Shown: positions 25,619 through 35,358, counted from the stretch's first letter. The stretch: DNA of 64,000 nt from Ottowia thiooxydans DSM 14619 (GCF_000422885.1 NZ_AUGX01000013.1:1-64000); one strand, 5' to 3'. The notes: a model not told the origin generated them from the sequence alone. Translations and numbers: made by a program.

Positions 25619-26515
25619 TTACGGCTTGGCTCGGGGTGGGGTCGCTCGGCTGGCGATCAACACTTGGCCATCTGGCTGGCGCTTGAGAGTCACAGGGAGA
25701 ATCTTTGGCAAGGTGTCCAATAAGGGTTCGATGCTCTGGACATCGTAAACACCCGAAAGCCGGAGACTGCCCGCCTCAGCGTCTTGCAGCACTATGGGCG
25801 CTCGTCTATAGCGCTGCAGTTCGGCCACAGCATCGGCCAACGGTGTTCCGGTGAATTGCAGACGCCCTCGCTGCCAATCGCGCACGGCATCCACATCCAC
25901 CTTGCGAACAGGCGAAAGATTTCCGTTCTTCACCTTGGCTTCCTGAGAAGCCTCCAGAATCTGCAACGAGGGACCGTGCTGTACTTCCACGGCGCCTTGC
26001 AAAACAGAAACTTGAATTTCCTCATGGGCAAAGCGCCGGACATTAAATACCGTCCCGATGTCCCGGATGCGGGTTTCGCCAGCCTGGACGATGAAAGGCC
26101 GCCACCCGTGCGTCACCTCGAACAAGGCCTCGCCAGCCTCCAGCCTCACGCGGCGGGAGCGCAGCCGCGTTTCGATCACGAGGCGCGTGCCTGTGTTGAG
26201 TTCCAATTGCGTGGCGTCGGCCATCGTCCAGCTGCCGCGCTCACCCACGGCGGTCGTGATTTCTTCGGAGCGCCATGCTGGATCCACGATCCAGAGCGCA
26301 GCTACCGCAAAGCCTAGAGCACTCAACTGCACAGCGCGCTTGCGCCTGCTGCGCTTTTCAGCGGTCATGGCGCGGCCTTCAGCGAGGATGCTTTCCTTTG
26401 AAGGGAAGTGTTGCCTCAAGGCGTCTTCATAGCCGGCCAGCGCGTCGGAGGGTGTACCAGCGCGTGACGCGTGCTTGAGGGCACGCTTGGGTGTTTGGCT
26501 CTGCGGATCACTCAT
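25619..26515 (-). CDS. FecR-type anti-sigma factor/transmembrane sensor
   Basis: A 298-residue single-pass inner-membrane protein. The N-terminal cytoplasmic part carries a DUF4880-like segment (DALRQHFPSKESILAEGRAM). One membrane helix spans about residues 61-77 (VQLSALGFAVAALWIV), and the periplasmic FecR domain follows (RGSWTMADATQLELNTGTRL; GEALFEVTHGWRPFIVQAG). The C-terminal STN-like region (PLADAVAELQRYRRAPIVLQ) fits contact with the receptor STN domain. The ATG overlaps the sigma stop by 4 bases. It transmits receptor occupancy to the ECF sigma factor. Confidence 0.93.
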   Translation of the reverse strand: MSDPQSQTPKRALKHASRAGTPSDALAGYEDALRQHFPSKESILAEGRAMTAEKRSRRKRAVQLSALGFAVAALWIVDPAWRSEEITTAVGERGSWTMADATQLELNTGTRLVIETRLRSRRVRLEAGEALFEVTHGWRPFIVQAGETRIRDIGTVFNVRRFAHEEIQVSVLQGAVEVQHGPSLQILEASQEAKVKNGNLSPVRKVDVDAVRDWQRGRLQFTGTPLADAVAELQRYRRAPIVLQDAEAGSLRLSGVYDVQSIEPLLDTLPKILPVTLKRQPDGQVLIASRATPPRAKP

Positions 26516-27054
26516 CGCATACGCTCACGCACCAGGGCGCGTGCCGGCTCCCACTCGGTCTCGATTGAGCGCATTGCACGGCTAAGGTGCTGCGTGACCA
26601 TATTGCGTGAAATGCCTAGTGCATCAGCAATTTCCTGCTGCTGCATGCGGTGAATCCGGTTGAGCAGAAAGACCTGTCGCGCTCGTGGTGGCAGAGCCTC
26701 AACGATCTGTACGAGCTGTATCAGATGCTGTTTGAATTCCAGCGCGTACGCGCCGTCTTCAAGGTGCCCAAGCACATCGGGCAACTCGGGTGTTGATTCG
26801 AACAGCGCACCTCGTGAGTCATCCGCACGTGCCCGGTCAATGGCGCGATTGCTGGACATCCGGCGCAACAGTGACAGTGGAACCCGTACGGGCTCCTCGG
26901 GCGGCTTCTCCATGAGCTCCACGCAAACATCGTGGATGACCTCGCGTGCGAAACCACGGCTTGCGAAGCGCCGACGCACGTATTCCACCAGTTCTTCATA
27001 GTGGCGTTCCAAAGCCACCATGACGGCCGAAGATGACGCAGATTCGGTGTGCAT
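26512..27054 (-). CDS. ECF RNA polymerase sigma factor, FecI type
   Basis: A 180-residue ECF sigma factor. Region 2 covers about residues 14-80 (HYEELVEYVRRRFASRGFAR; EVIHDVCVELM; LRRMSSNRAIDRARAD) and region 4 about 110-165 (LPPRARQVFLLNRIHRMQQQ; EIADALGISRNMVTQHLSRA). The LPPRARQVFLL...RMQQQEIADALGIS pattern is characteristic of the iron-responsive FecI group. It leads the fecI-fecR-receptor-pepSY run and is preceded by a Fur-box-like palindrome, so it is expected to be expressed on iron limitation and to activate the receptor promoter. Confidence 0.93.
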   Translation of the reverse strand: MHTESASSSAVMVALERHYEELVEYVRRRFASRGFAREVIHDVCVELMEKPPEEPVRVPLSLLRRMSSNRAIDRARADDSRGALFESTPELPDVLGHLEDGAYALEFKQHLIQLVQIVEALPPRARQVFLLNRIHRMQQQEIADALGISRNMVTQHLSRAMRSIETEWEPARALVRERMR

Positions 27055-27110
27055 GCCAGGTGCGGCGAAGTGGATCAGGTGACGGGGGCGCTAAAAATCG
27101 GCCAATTATA

Positions 27111-27129
27111 GAGAATGCGAATTATTCTC
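27111..27129. promoter_or_regulatory. Fur box
   Basis: GAGAATGCGAATTATTCTC matches the 19-base Fur consensus GATAATGATAATCATTATC at 14 positions and has perfect GAGAAT/ATTCTC arms. It lies 57 bases upstream of the fecI-type start and 185 bases upstream of the divergent nuclease gene, so it surely fits the first and may touch the second. Confidence 0.82.
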
Positions 27130-27313
27130 ATAAAGAAAGATGGATGGTCGCCCACGGTTTTGGGCGTTGGCAGTGGATGTTCCTCGTAGGGAATGCCTGT
27201 CACGCATTTGCCGTGAACATGACACGGGCGTTTCACGCCGGGATGCGACAAATGGCGCTTCATCGAGCGCCACGGTGTTTTATGCCGTGGTGGCCGAGGA
27301 GGAGGACCATTTC

Positions 27314-30300
27314 ATGTACACACGCACCCTTTCCGAAGTGATGCCGCGCGCTGCTGGCGCATTGGCTCTGGCCGCCTTGCTGGGCATGGTGGCACCGGCG
27401 CATGCCGGGCCTGTGGCGTTCAGCGGCAGCTACACACAGAATTTCAACGCGCTCAGCGCGACAGGCACCGCCAACGCCTGGTCTCAAGGGACCACGCTGG
27501 AAGGCTGGTACCTTTACGACAATGCGCTTGGCGCGATTGCCACCTACCGAGCGAGTGACGGCGCAGCCAACAACGGAGCTTTCTACAGTTTCGGCACCGG
27601 CGCTAATTCGGATCGTGCCTTCGGGGGCGTGGGCTCCGGGTCTGCGAGTGGCTACGTTGCACTGGCCGCTACGAATACGTCAGGCGCAACCGTCAATACG
27701 CTGAACATCACCTTCAATGGTGAGCAGTGGCGCAATGGTGGCAATACCAACAAGCAGCCGATGACCATGCAATATGGCATCAGTGCCGACGCCAGCATAG
27801 GCGGCGTGACGAATTGGACCAATTCCTTGTCGTGGGAGTCACCCGTCACCGGCGCGAGCGCTGCTGCGGTTGATGGCAATGCAGCTGGGCGCGTACCCGT
27901 TAGCGGGAGCTTGACTGGCCTGAACTGGCAGGCAGGACAGACTTTGTGGTTGCGCTGGATTGAGGCGAATGACAGTGGCAACGACCATGGCTTGGCAATA
28001 GACGACTTCCAGATGGAAGGCGGTGCCCCACCAACCGGACCGATGTTCTCCATTGCCGCGCAGGCGGCCGATCTGAATGAAGGCCACAGTGGCAGCACGT
28101 CATTTACTTTTACCGTAACGCGAGGTGGTGACACCACACAAGCTGCGACGGTGAACTATGCCGTCACCGGGACCGGTGCCAACCCTGCAGATGCGAGCGA
28201 TTTCGGGGGCGCATTGCCCGCCGGCACCCTCAGCTTTGCGGCGAATGAAACAAGCAAGACCATCCCAATCTCCGTGGTGGGCGATACCGTCAGCGAACCG
28301 GACGAAGCATTCACGGTCACCCTCAGCAACCCTAGCGCGGGGAGCTTGACGACGCCGGCGGCTGGCGGTGTGATCCGCAATGATGACCCCAGTGGCAGCT
28401 TCACCAAGATTTCTGCCATTCAAGGCAGTGGCGCTTCGAGTGCACTGGCGGGAAATAGCAATTCCTATCTCATCCAGGGCATGTTGACGGCTTGCCAACC
28501 TGGGCTGAGTGGCTTCATGTTGCAGGCTACACGAGCTGAGGAAATGGATAGCGATCCTGCTACCTCTGAAGGCCTGTTCGTCTACTACGGCACGCTCCCT
28601 GCCAATTTGCCGGGCTTCATGAGCGGCGGGGCCTGCCCTGTGGGCACCACTTTCCAAGTGACCGGCCGTGTGACGGAGTATCGAGGTCAGACAGAGCTCA
28701 CCAACCCGCATAGCTATACCGTGGTCTATTCGGGCGGCACTTTGCCGGCCCCGGTCAAGATCACGCTGCCCGTCGCGAGCCAAGACGTGTGGGAGCGCTA
28801 TGAGGGCATGATCGTCGAGGTGTCTTCTGCCACTCCCAACGGAAAACTGGTCGTTTCTGACAACTACAACCTGGGCCGATACGGCCAGGTAACGCTCTCT
28901 CCAGACAATCTGCAGGTGCTGTTTACGGAAACCAATGCGCCTGGCAAAGCGGGTTTTGATGCCTACAACGAACAGCTCAAGCTTAGCCAGATTCTTCTTG
29001 ACGATGCAGCCGGAGGGCAGAACCCCGCGGGAGGCTTGGTAGGGCGCGGTGGCCAGCCACTTTCGGCCAGCAACCCTTTGCGCGCTGGCGATTACACGGA
29101 TAAGGTCGTTGGCATCCTGGATCAGTTTGTGTGGCAAAGCAGCAGCGATACCAATAGCGGAACCAACGCTCAGCCGGCGCCTGCAGCTCATGAGACCAAC
29201 TACCGCATTCAGCCGATCACCGGCGTGGCTCCCAACTTTACCGCCCAGCCGCGGCCTACGAGTGCTGATATTCCAGCGCTCATTCGGAGCGCAGAGGTCA
29301 AGGTCGCTGCGACTAACGTACTGAACTTTTTCAGCACGCTGGGCACTACGAGCTTTGTCACGAACGGCGGTGGCAGCATGGCGGGCCGTGGCGCCAGCAA
29401 CGCCACAGAGTACAAACGTCAGTTGGATAAGTTGGTGGTTCAGTTGCTGGGACTGGATGCGGACGTTTACGGCCTCATGGAAATCCAGAACAATGGTTTC
29501 GACGCTCCCACAGACGGCACGGCCCACAACGGCAAGAGTGCGATCCAGTCGCTGGTGGATGCGCTCAATGCGGTAGCCGGGCCTAACACCTTCGCTTTCG
29601 TCAAGCAAGCCAATACGGGTACGGACGCCATCATGGTCGCCGTGATCTATAAGCCCGCCAAGGTGACACCGGTAGGTGCTGCTGCCACTCCAGACACTGC
29701 CACTTACGATGCATTTGTGGGCACCACTTATGGGAACCGGATTCCGCTGGCGCAGACTTTTGCTTCGCAGGCTGACGGCGAGAAATTCACGGTTGTGGTG
29801 AATCACCTGAAGTCCAAAGGCAGCGGCACGGCATTGCAAGGTCAAGACACTGGCGATGGCCAGGGTCATAGCTTTCTCTCACGTGAAAAAGCGGCTCAGC
29901 AATTGTTGCAATGGCTGGCCACACATCCTACGGGCGATGCTGACGCTGACGTTCTGATGGTGGGGGATTTCAACGCCTACAGCGCGGAAAAAACGGTGAG
30001 TGATCTGGTGGCCGGTGGCTTCCAGAAAGTGTCGGGCGGTTACTCCTATTCGTTCGACGGCTTGTGGGGTTCGCTTGATCACATTTTTGCCAGCAACGCG
30101 CTGGCTACCAGCGGCCAGATCGCTGGGGTCTACAAATGGAACATCAACGCAGAAGAGCCAGTGATCCTGGACTACAACCTGGAGTTCAAAAGCACCTCGC
30201 AACAAGAGAGCTTCTACGCGGCAGATCAGTACCGCTCCAGCGACCATAACCCGATGATGATCGGCCTGAATCTGGGCGCTCTACCTCCCGAGCAGTTCAC

Positions 30301-30814
30301 GCTTCCGCTCTCAGGTGCATCAGGGGATCTGGCAGGCCAATTCAGTCAAACCACATGCCGCCTGGCTGGTGTGCCTGTGCTGACCGGAGCCTTGCCCGCA
30401 ACTGCACCCGTAGGTTGGCAGATGTTCTCAGACGTGCTTTCCTTCACCGCCACGGGCTGTGGTGAGGGCGGCAGCTTGACCCTGACCCTCACCTACCCGC
30501 AGGCCTTGCCGGCGGGGGCCAAACTCTGGAAATGGGGCCCGACCCACGAAGACGCGAGCAATCACTGGTACACCGTGCCTGCCACGATCAGCGGCCAAAC
30601 CGTCACCTTCACCTTGACCGATGGGGCCAATGGAGATGCTGACCTGAGCATCAACGGCAGTATCATGGACCCCGCAGTGATCGGCGTGCCGCTCGCAAGC
30701 CCAGGTGCTGTGGGTGTTGTGGCACCAGTGCCCACGCTGGGCCAATGGGCACTATGGCTGATGGCCATGTTGATGGCGGCGGTTGCGTTGCATCAACAAC
30801 GGCGTCGAGGCTGA
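27314..30814 (+). CDS. Large secreted nuclease (ExeM/NucH type) with Calx-beta and IPTL-CTERM anchor
   Basis: An 1166-residue exported protein; ATG 27314 with GAGGAGG 10 bases upstream replaces a longer frame. Signal peptide: residues 1-31, ending PAHA. Then comes a Gly/Asn/Thr-rich beta region (about 35-240), a Calx-beta repeat (about 245-345, EPDEAFTVTLSNPSAG), an OB-like extracellular nuclease N-domain (about 360-500) and an endonuclease/exonuclease/phosphatase domain (about 660-990: ATNVLNFF, LMEIQNNG, VVNHLKSKG, VGDFNAYS, SSDHNPMM). The end VPTLGQWALWLMAMLMAA plus an RRR tail is an IPTL-CTERM sorting signal, meaning the protein is probably processed by an exosortase-like system. It likely degrades extracellular DNA for phosphate or biofilm turnover. 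It is divergent from the fecI-type gene. Confidence 0.9.
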   Translation: MYTRTLSEVMPRAAGALALAALLGMVAPAHAGPVAFSGSYTQNFNALSATGTANAWSQGTTLEGWYLYDNALGAIATYRASDGAANNGAFYSFGTGANSDRAFGGVGSGSASGYVALAATNTSGATVNTLNITFNGEQWRNGGNTNKQPMTMQYGISADASIGGVTNWTNSLSWESPVTGASAAAVDGNAAGRVPVSGSLTGLNWQAGQTLWLRWIEANDSGNDHGLAIDDFQMEGGAPPTGPMFSIAAQAADLNEGHSGSTSFTFTVTRGGDTTQAATVNYAVTGTGANPADASDFGGALPAGTLSFAANETSKTIPISVVGDTVSEPDEAFTVTLSNPSAGSLTTPAAGGVIRNDDPSGSFTKISAIQGSGASSALAGNSNSYLIQGMLTACQPGLSGFMLQATRAEEMDSDPATSEGLFVYYGTLPANLPGFMSGGACPVGTTFQVTGRVTEYRGQTELTNPHSYTVVYSGGTLPAPVKITLPVASQDVWERYEGMIVEVSSATPNGKLVVSDNYNLGRYGQVTLSPDNLQVLFTETNAPGKAGFDAYNEQLKLSQILLDDAAGGQNPAGGLVGRGGQPLSASNPLRAGDYTDKVVGILDQFVWQSSSDTNSGTNAQPAPAAHETNYRIQPITGVAPNFTAQPRPTSADIPALIRSAEVKVAATNVLNFFSTLGTTSFVTNGGGSMAGRGASNATEYKRQLDKLVVQLLGLDADVYGLMEIQNNGFDAPTDGTAHNGKSAIQSLVDALNAVAGPNTFAFVKQANTGTDAIMVAVIYKPAKVTPVGAAATPDTATYDAFVGTTYGNRIPLAQTFASQADGEKFTVVVNHLKSKGSGTALQGQDTGDGQGHSFLSREKAAQQLLQWLATHPTGDADADVLMVGDFNAYSAEKTVSDLVAGGFQKVSGGYSYSFDGLWGSLDHIFASNALATSGQIAGVYKWNINAEEPVILDYNLEFKSTSQQESFYAADQYRSSDHNPMMIGLNLGALPPEQFTLPLSGASGDLAGQFSQTTCRLAGVPVLTGALPATAPVGWQMFSDVLSFTATGCGEGGSLTLTLTYPQALPAGAKLWKWGPTHEDASNHWYTVPATISGQTVTFTLTDGANGDADLSINGSIMDPAVIGVPLASPGAVGVVAPVPTLGQWALWLMAMLMAAVALHQQRRRG

Positions 30815-30820
30815 AGGATC

Positions 30821-30852
30821 AAGTCCGAGAACGCTGGCATGTTCTCGGACTT
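30821..30852 (+). terminator. Hairpin after the nuclease gene
   Basis: AAGTCCGAGAAC (30821-30832) and GTTCTCGGACTT (30841-30852) pair perfectly around an 8-base loop, 7 bases after the nuclease stop. There is no T-run, so it may terminate weakly or protect the 3' end of the mRNA. Confidence 0.6.
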
Positions 30853-30940
30853 GGCAGAGGGCATGCGCTCACTGCCGCGTATGCCCTTCCATGGACTGTG
30901 CCCTGTATCCGCTATGGGCTTTGCAGGGACTCCTCAGGCC

Positions 30941-31636
30941 TTATCGACCTGATTTGATTTCTTGATCCACATCGGCGAGAAAGTCGCTTTTCGCCAACTC
31001 GCTCTGAAGGCCTGCTTTGTGCAACCAGTTCGGGTAGGTGGTTCGAAAGTCCGCGTCGATGAGCTCCAGAGGTAGATCGTCAAAGCGGCCGCGGTCGTTG
31101 GTGTACTCCATGTGCCGGTTACCGGCCTTGTCGAATGCGTGGTAGATGGAGTCTTGCACACCATCGAAATCCAGTGGGTGCAAGCCGAACTTTTCGCACA
31201 GACTCAGGTTGAAGGCAGGGGTGGCTTTGCGCCAGGCGCCATCGATCCAGATGTCTGCGTAGCCATGCCAGATGAACATATCGGTCTTCATTGTCTGGCG
31301 CATACGCTCCGTGGACATGTGGTTGCGCACGTCTGCAAAGCCCAGGCGCGCCGGGATGCCGGCGGCGCGGCACACCGCTGTCAGCAATGCGGCCTTGGGC
31401 ACGCACCAGCCGTATCCGTTTTCGATTACCGTACTGGCACGCATTCCGACAGGAGCGAGGTCGATGCGGTAGGGGTCATAGAGGAAACTGTCACGCACCG
31501 CATGAGTCAGGGCCACCGCGCGTTCGCGGTCAGTAGCCCCGTGCGCATGCGAACGAGCGAACTCAGCAACCAGGGGGTGATGGGCATCAATGGCTTCGGT
31601 GGCGGCCAGATGGGCGGCGGTAGGCGTATCTTGCAT
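30941..31636 (-). CDS. Transglutaminase-like cysteine protease-fold protein
   Basis: A 231-residue cytoplasmic protein with a transglutaminase-like core. The catalytic Cys78 is in NGYGWCVPKA, and the His is expected at 124 in FIWHGYADIW; the third residue would fall near KATPAFN. Cys and His are conserved, so it may act as a peptidase or amidase on an isopeptide or small-molecule bond. There is no signal peptide. It stands alone, convergent with the nuclease gene. The biological substrate is unknown. Confidence 0.8.
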   Translation of the reverse strand: MQDTPTAAHLAATEAIDAHHPLVAEFARSHAHGATDRERAVALTHAVRDSFLYDPYRIDLAPVGMRASTVIENGYGWCVPKAALLTAVCRAAGIPARLGFADVRNHMSTERMRQTMKTDMFIWHGYADIWIDGAWRKATPAFNLSLCEKFGLHPLDFDGVQDSIYHAFDKAGNRHMEYTNDRGRFDDLPLELIDADFRTTYPNWLHKAGLQSELAKSDFLADVDQEIKSGR

Positions 31637-31783
31637 AGGGCCTACGTTATCAAATTTTCAAGGGCTTGCTAGAAAATCCGTTGGCTCTTTGCTCCTCCTG
31701 CCGGCCAAGTTCCTAAAATTCACACCAGCGCTGCCGCCTTGGCGCGCTCGAGGGCGAACCTCGCCCACACCTCATTTGCACCT

Positions 31784-32626
31784 ATGCCACGCTTTGCTGC
31801 CAACCTGAGCTTTCTCTACCCAGAGTTGCCGTTCCTTGAACGCTTTGAAGCCGCCGCGCGTGATGGCTTCGAGGGCGTCGAATATCTCTTCCCTTATGCT
31901 TTCGAGCCACAGCTTCTGGCCGAGCGGCTTGAGGCATGTGGGTTGCAGCAGGTATTGTTCAACGCCCCACCAGGGGGGCTTGATGCTCCCGCTGTAGAGC
32001 GTGCGTGGAATGAAGGTGCACGCGGCACCGCTTGTTTACCGGGTCGAGAGGCGGAATTTCGCGCCGGTGTGCAGTTGGCTCTGCGTTATGCGCAAGCACT
32101 TCAATGCCCGCGTATTCACTGTATGGCCGGCCTGTTGCCTGAGGGCATGGCGCGCGAGGAGGCTCGCGTCACTTACACGAACAACCTGCGCTGGGCAGCA
32201 GCAGAGGCCGCCAAGAGTGGATGTGAAGTATTGATTGAACCCATCAATCCACGCGACATGCCTGGCTTCTTCTTGAACCGGCAGGATGAGGCGCAGGCGG
32301 TGGTTCAGGATGTGGGCGCGTCCAACCTTAAAGTGCAGATGGATCTCTATCACTGCCAGATTGTGGAAGGCGACGTGGCCTCCAAGCTTCGCCACTACCT
32401 GTCTGCGGGTAGCGTCGGGCATATCCAGATCGCGGGCGTGCCAGAGCGGCACGAGCCCGATGTGGGCGAGTTGAACTATCCCTATCTGTTTCGATTGATC
32501 GACGAGTTAGCGGCACAGACAGGATGGTCTGGTTGGGTGGGATGCGAATACAAGCCGGCTCAAGGGGCCACGCCGGGAGGTACCTCGCGTGGTTTGGACT
32601 GGCTTCGTGGGTGGCGCGCGTCCTAA
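31784..32626 (+). CDS. hyi: Hydroxypyruvate isomerase-like TIM-barrel protein
   Basis: A 280-residue xylose-isomerase-like TIM barrel. ATG 31784 is chosen, as the protein then begins [20 protein letters not shown], the conserved Hyi start. The metal-binding Glu segments are [20 protein letters not shown] and the later [18 protein letters not shown] and [14 protein letters not shown] are also diagnostic. Hyi interconverts hydroxypyruvate and tartronate semialdehyde, but the family includes related sugar epimerases. There are no glyoxylate-pathway neighbours (gcl, glxR), so the role is less certain than the family. The C-terminus is slightly long. Confidence 0.85.
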   Translation: MPRFAANLSFLYPELPFLERFEAAARDGFEGVEYLFPYAFEPQLLAERLEACGLQQVLFNAPPGGLDAPAVERAWNEGARGTACLPGREAEFRAGVQLALRYAQALQCPRIHCMAGLLPEGMAREEARVTYTNNLRWAAAEAAKSGCEVLIEPINPRDMPGFFLNRQDEAQAVVQDVGASNLKVQMDLYHCQIVEGDVASKLRHYLSAGSVGHIQIAGVPERHEPDVGELNYPYLFRLIDELAAQTGWSGWVGCEYKPAQGATPGGTSRGLDWLRGWRAS

Positions 32627-32677
32627 AAGCCAGCCCTTTCAAGGCGTCTTGGAAGGAACTGGCTTGGTGAGCCGGGT

Positions 32678-33889
32678 TCAGCAGTGTTGCTGCTTCGGGA
32701 CGCTGGAGGGACTGCCGCCCAGCGTGCCCCACGTGAGCGCCACACCTATCAAGGCACCGGTGGCCATACCCACCACCATGGGCAACGGTTTGCCAGTCGA
32801 GAACAGGCCCACCACACCCATTGCCGCCGCACCCGTCAGCATCTGTAGCGTGCCCAGCAAGGCCGATGCGGTACCTGCAATGGCGCCGTGTTTTTCAAGC
32901 GCGAGCACCGAAGTGGTGGGGATCACCAGGCCCATGAAGGCGCTGGCAATGAAGTAAAGCACCATCAGCACCGCGAGCTGGTCGCCCCCGGCCAGGTAGT
33001 AGGCCAGCAGAGCCAACATGACCACACCCGATGCCGTGGCCGCCATCTTCACTACACGAGCCAGCCCGAAGCGCTCACCTAGTGCACCGGTGAACTGCGC
33101 CGCCCCGATAAAGGCCACAGCGTTGACGGAGAACCCCAGGCTGTACATCGTGGGGGTCAGCCCGTAGTGGTTGATGAGCACGAAGGGCGAGCCTGCGAGG
33201 TAGACGAAGAAACCCGCCATGGCGGAACTGCCAATGAAGACCAGGCCGAGATAATGGGTGTCGCGCAGCAGCACGCCGTAGGCGCGCAGCGCACTGCCCA
33301 GGTTGCTTTCCACCCGCTCGGACACAGGGCGGGTTTCGTCCAGCATCGTGTAGATCAGCACCACCCCGGCCAATCCCACCAGTGTGACCGCCCAGAAAAC
33401 ACCACGCCAACCTGTGACGGCAATCACCCCGCTTCCTGCCAGTGGCGCCAGGATGGGCGACACGCTGAACACCAGCATCAGCAGTGACATCAGCCGGGCA
33501 GCTTCGTTGCCGGTGTGCAGGTCGCGCACGACTGCGCGCGGAATCGCCATGCCCGCAGCTGCACCCAGACCCTGGATAAACCGCAGAACGATCAATGTCT
33601 CGATGTTGGTGGCCATCGCACAGCCGACGCTGGCAACAGTAAACACAATCAGGCCGAAGTACAGCGGTGGCTTGCGGCCCAGCATGTCCGACACCGGGCC
33701 ATACAAGAGTTGACCCACACCCAGCGACAGGAAGAAAGCCGTGAGGCTCAGTTGAACGGCGCTAACGTCGGCACCCAGACTCTGGCCAATGGCGGGCAGA
33801 GCGGGCAGGTACATGTCGATGGCAAAGGGACCAATCGCGGAGAGCAGGCCCAGAATCAGGGCCATTTTGAAGAAACGGGAGGAATGCAT
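32678..33889 (-). CDS. Bcr/CflA-family MFS drug-resistance transporter
   Basis: A 403-residue 12-helix major facilitator protein. It begins with a helix (MALILGLLSAIGPFAIDMYL), then PALPAIGQSLGADVSAVQLS and the motif A region GPVSDMLGRKPP, all typical of the Bcr/CflA proton antiporters that export drugs, cysteine derivatives or other small molecules. Hydrophobic segments occur throughout, ending near residue 380 (VVGMATGALIGVALTW). It is single-gene and follows the CopD-like gene on the same strand after 67 bases. Confidence 0.9.
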   Translation of the reverse strand: MHSSRFFKMALILGLLSAIGPFAIDMYLPALPAIGQSLGADVSAVQLSLTAFFLSLGVGQLLYGPVSDMLGRKPPLYFGLIVFTVASVGCAMATNIETLIVLRFIQGLGAAAGMAIPRAVVRDLHTGNEAARLMSLLMLVFSVSPILAPLAGSGVIAVTGWRGVFWAVTLVGLAGVVLIYTMLDETRPVSERVESNLGSALRAYGVLLRDTHYLGLVFIGSSAMAGFFVYLAGSPFVLINHYGLTPTMYSLGFSVNAVAFIGAAQFTGALGERFGLARVVKMAATASGVVMLALLAYYLAGGDQLAVLMVLYFIASAFMGLVIPTTSVLALEKHGAIAGTASALLGTLQMLTGAAAMGVVGLFSTGKPLPMVVGMATGALIGVALTWGTLGGSPSSVPKQQHC

Positions 33890-33956
33890 ACCCCCCGATT
33901 GTCACCACACGCTGGAAGCCGTGTGTCAGCAAGGTGGCTCGACCTGTGTTAGTTCT

Positions 33957-34424
33957 TCATGCCAACAGTGTGATCACCACCACCAGGACCCCGATGGCCA
34001 GGTTCACGCCCACCCATGTGCGGATGCTGGCTAGCGCCTTGCCTCCAGCGGCCCAGTCGGCGGCCACCACGGCGCGTTGCAGGCGCTTGAACAGCGCAAA
34101 ACGGATGTGGCCGAAGATAGCCATCATCACCAGACCCAGCGTGGCCATGATGGTCCACGACAGGGGCATGGAAAAACTGCCACCGGACTGCACCGTCTGT
34201 TTGGCTACGCGACCGATCATCCACAGGCCCGAGCCCAACACCAGCAAGATGGCCACCAGCACCGCGTTGAAGAAGCGTTGCAACACGTCCGCCATCAGAC
34301 GTACTCGCGCGGCGGGCTCCAGCGTTTGGATTGCAGGGCGCAGAAAGAAATGGGCAAACACCATGCCGCCGATCCACACGATGAGGGACAGGATGTGGAC
34401 GAGTTTGAGGGTGGCGTAGAGCAT
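33957..34424 (-). CDS. Small integral membrane protein, CopD-like
   Basis: A 155-residue protein with four predicted membrane helices: LVHILSLIVWIGGMVFAHFF, FFNAVLVAILLVLGSGLWMI, WTIMATLGLVMMAIFGHI and VGVNLAIGVLVVVITLL. The N-terminal histidines (LVHILSL, FAHFF) and order resemble the CopD/PcoD domain and related heme-binding four-helix membrane proteins. ATG 34424 (MLYATLKL) is preferred over a GTG 20 codons upstream. It could be a copper or heme-associated protein; the assignment is by pattern only. It precedes the MFS gene on the same strand. Confidence 0.7.
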   Translation of the reverse strand: MLYATLKLVHILSLIVWIGGMVFAHFFLRPAIQTLEPAARVRLMADVLQRFFNAVLVAILLVLGSGLWMIGRVAKQTVQSGGSFSMPLSWTIMATLGLVMMAIFGHIRFALFKRLQRAVVAADWAAGGKALASIRTWVGVNLAIGVLVVVITLLA

Positions 34425-34551
34425 GGTATTTTTAAATGTGGGGAAGCGGGCATCGTAACAAGCTGCGGTGACCGTGCCGCCCACCCACCGCTAAACAAAA
34501 TCCTCAGACGCTCAGCCCGAAGGGTTTGAGCCTTATGAAGGCAAGCTGGTT

Positions 34552-35358
34552 CTAGTCGTCCTGAATCAAATGATTCGAGTCCATCTGCATGGCCAGGCGC
34601 TGTGTGATGAGCAAGGAGTCCTTGCGCAAAGACTCCGCGATCTCATCCGCTCTTTGGGCGAAGCTCGGGTTGTCGATATTCACAACAGAAAGTGATGCGA
34701 ACGGGACGCCCTCAGGGTCTTGAATAGGCACCGCGACCGACACCAGGCCTCGCGCCACGTTGCCATCGTTGAAGCCATAGCCGAGCTTGCGAGAGCGCTG
34801 CACCATTCTTCGGCGTTCAAGGGCGTTGACCCGTTTCTGCTGTGCGAGTTGCTTGAAGTAGGCCTTGACGATGGCGTCGGCTTCCACTTCAGGTAGCTGT
34901 GAAAGCACGGCAAGCCCGGCTGCCAGCGCCGGCATAGGGCGTCGCGTGCCGGGTTGCCCCCATGCACTATGAATGAGCACGTGGTCGGATCGGGCGATGC
35001 ACACGACATCTGTGCCGCTGCGAAGGTAAACAAAGCTTGCGCCCTTGAAGCGCCGGGCCACCCGCTCCATAGGCTGGCGGCACGCCTCCTGCAACGAACG
35101 GTATGCGGGCACGGTGAGCCCAAGTTCAAACAGTCCTTGGCCCGGCAAGTAGCGCTTGTCGGAAGCCCTCTGCTCCACCACGTGCTCGCGTACCAGGCAG
35201 GCCAGTACGCGGCAGGTGGTGCCCATGTCCATGCCGCAGCGCTCCGCGATGTCAGTCAAGCGCGCACCAAACTGATGGTGCGCTGCAACATCACGGATGA
35301 CAGCCAGGGCACGTTCGATGCTTTGCGTACCGGAGCGTCTGGGTTCAGTGGTGGGCAT
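34552..35358 (-). CDS. IclR-family regulator of module A
   Basis: A 268-residue IclR protein. The N-terminal wHTH is at about residues 12-80 (SIERALAVIRDVAAHHQFGA; LTDIAERCGMDMGTTCRVLA), and the effector domain follows (GYGFNDGNVARGLVSVAVPI). ATG 35358 is chosen over an upstream GTG. It is divergent from the acyl-CoA synthetase that leads the large plus-strand operon, with a striking nested palindrome between them. It is the likely regulator of module A, sensing its substrate or CoA ester. Confidence 0.9.
   Translation of the reverse strand: MPTTEPRRSGTQSIERALAVIRDVAAHHQFGARLTDIAERCGMDMGTTCRVLACLVREHVVEQRASDKRYLPGQGLFELGLTVPAYRSLQEACRQPMERVARRFKGASFVYLRSGTDVVCIARSDHVLIHSAWGQPGTRRPMPALAAGLAVLSQLPEVEADAIVKAYFKQLAQQKRVNALERRRMVQRSRKLGYGFNDGNVARGLVSVAVPIQDPEGVPFASLSVVNIDNPSFAQRADEIAESLRKDSLLITQRLAMQMDSNHLIQDD

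Noticed and set aside
28100-29869. 589-codon open frame antisense to the nuclease
   Set aside because: The sense strand has signal peptide, nuclease domains and sorting tail; the antisense protein has no recognisable motif and no ribosome site.
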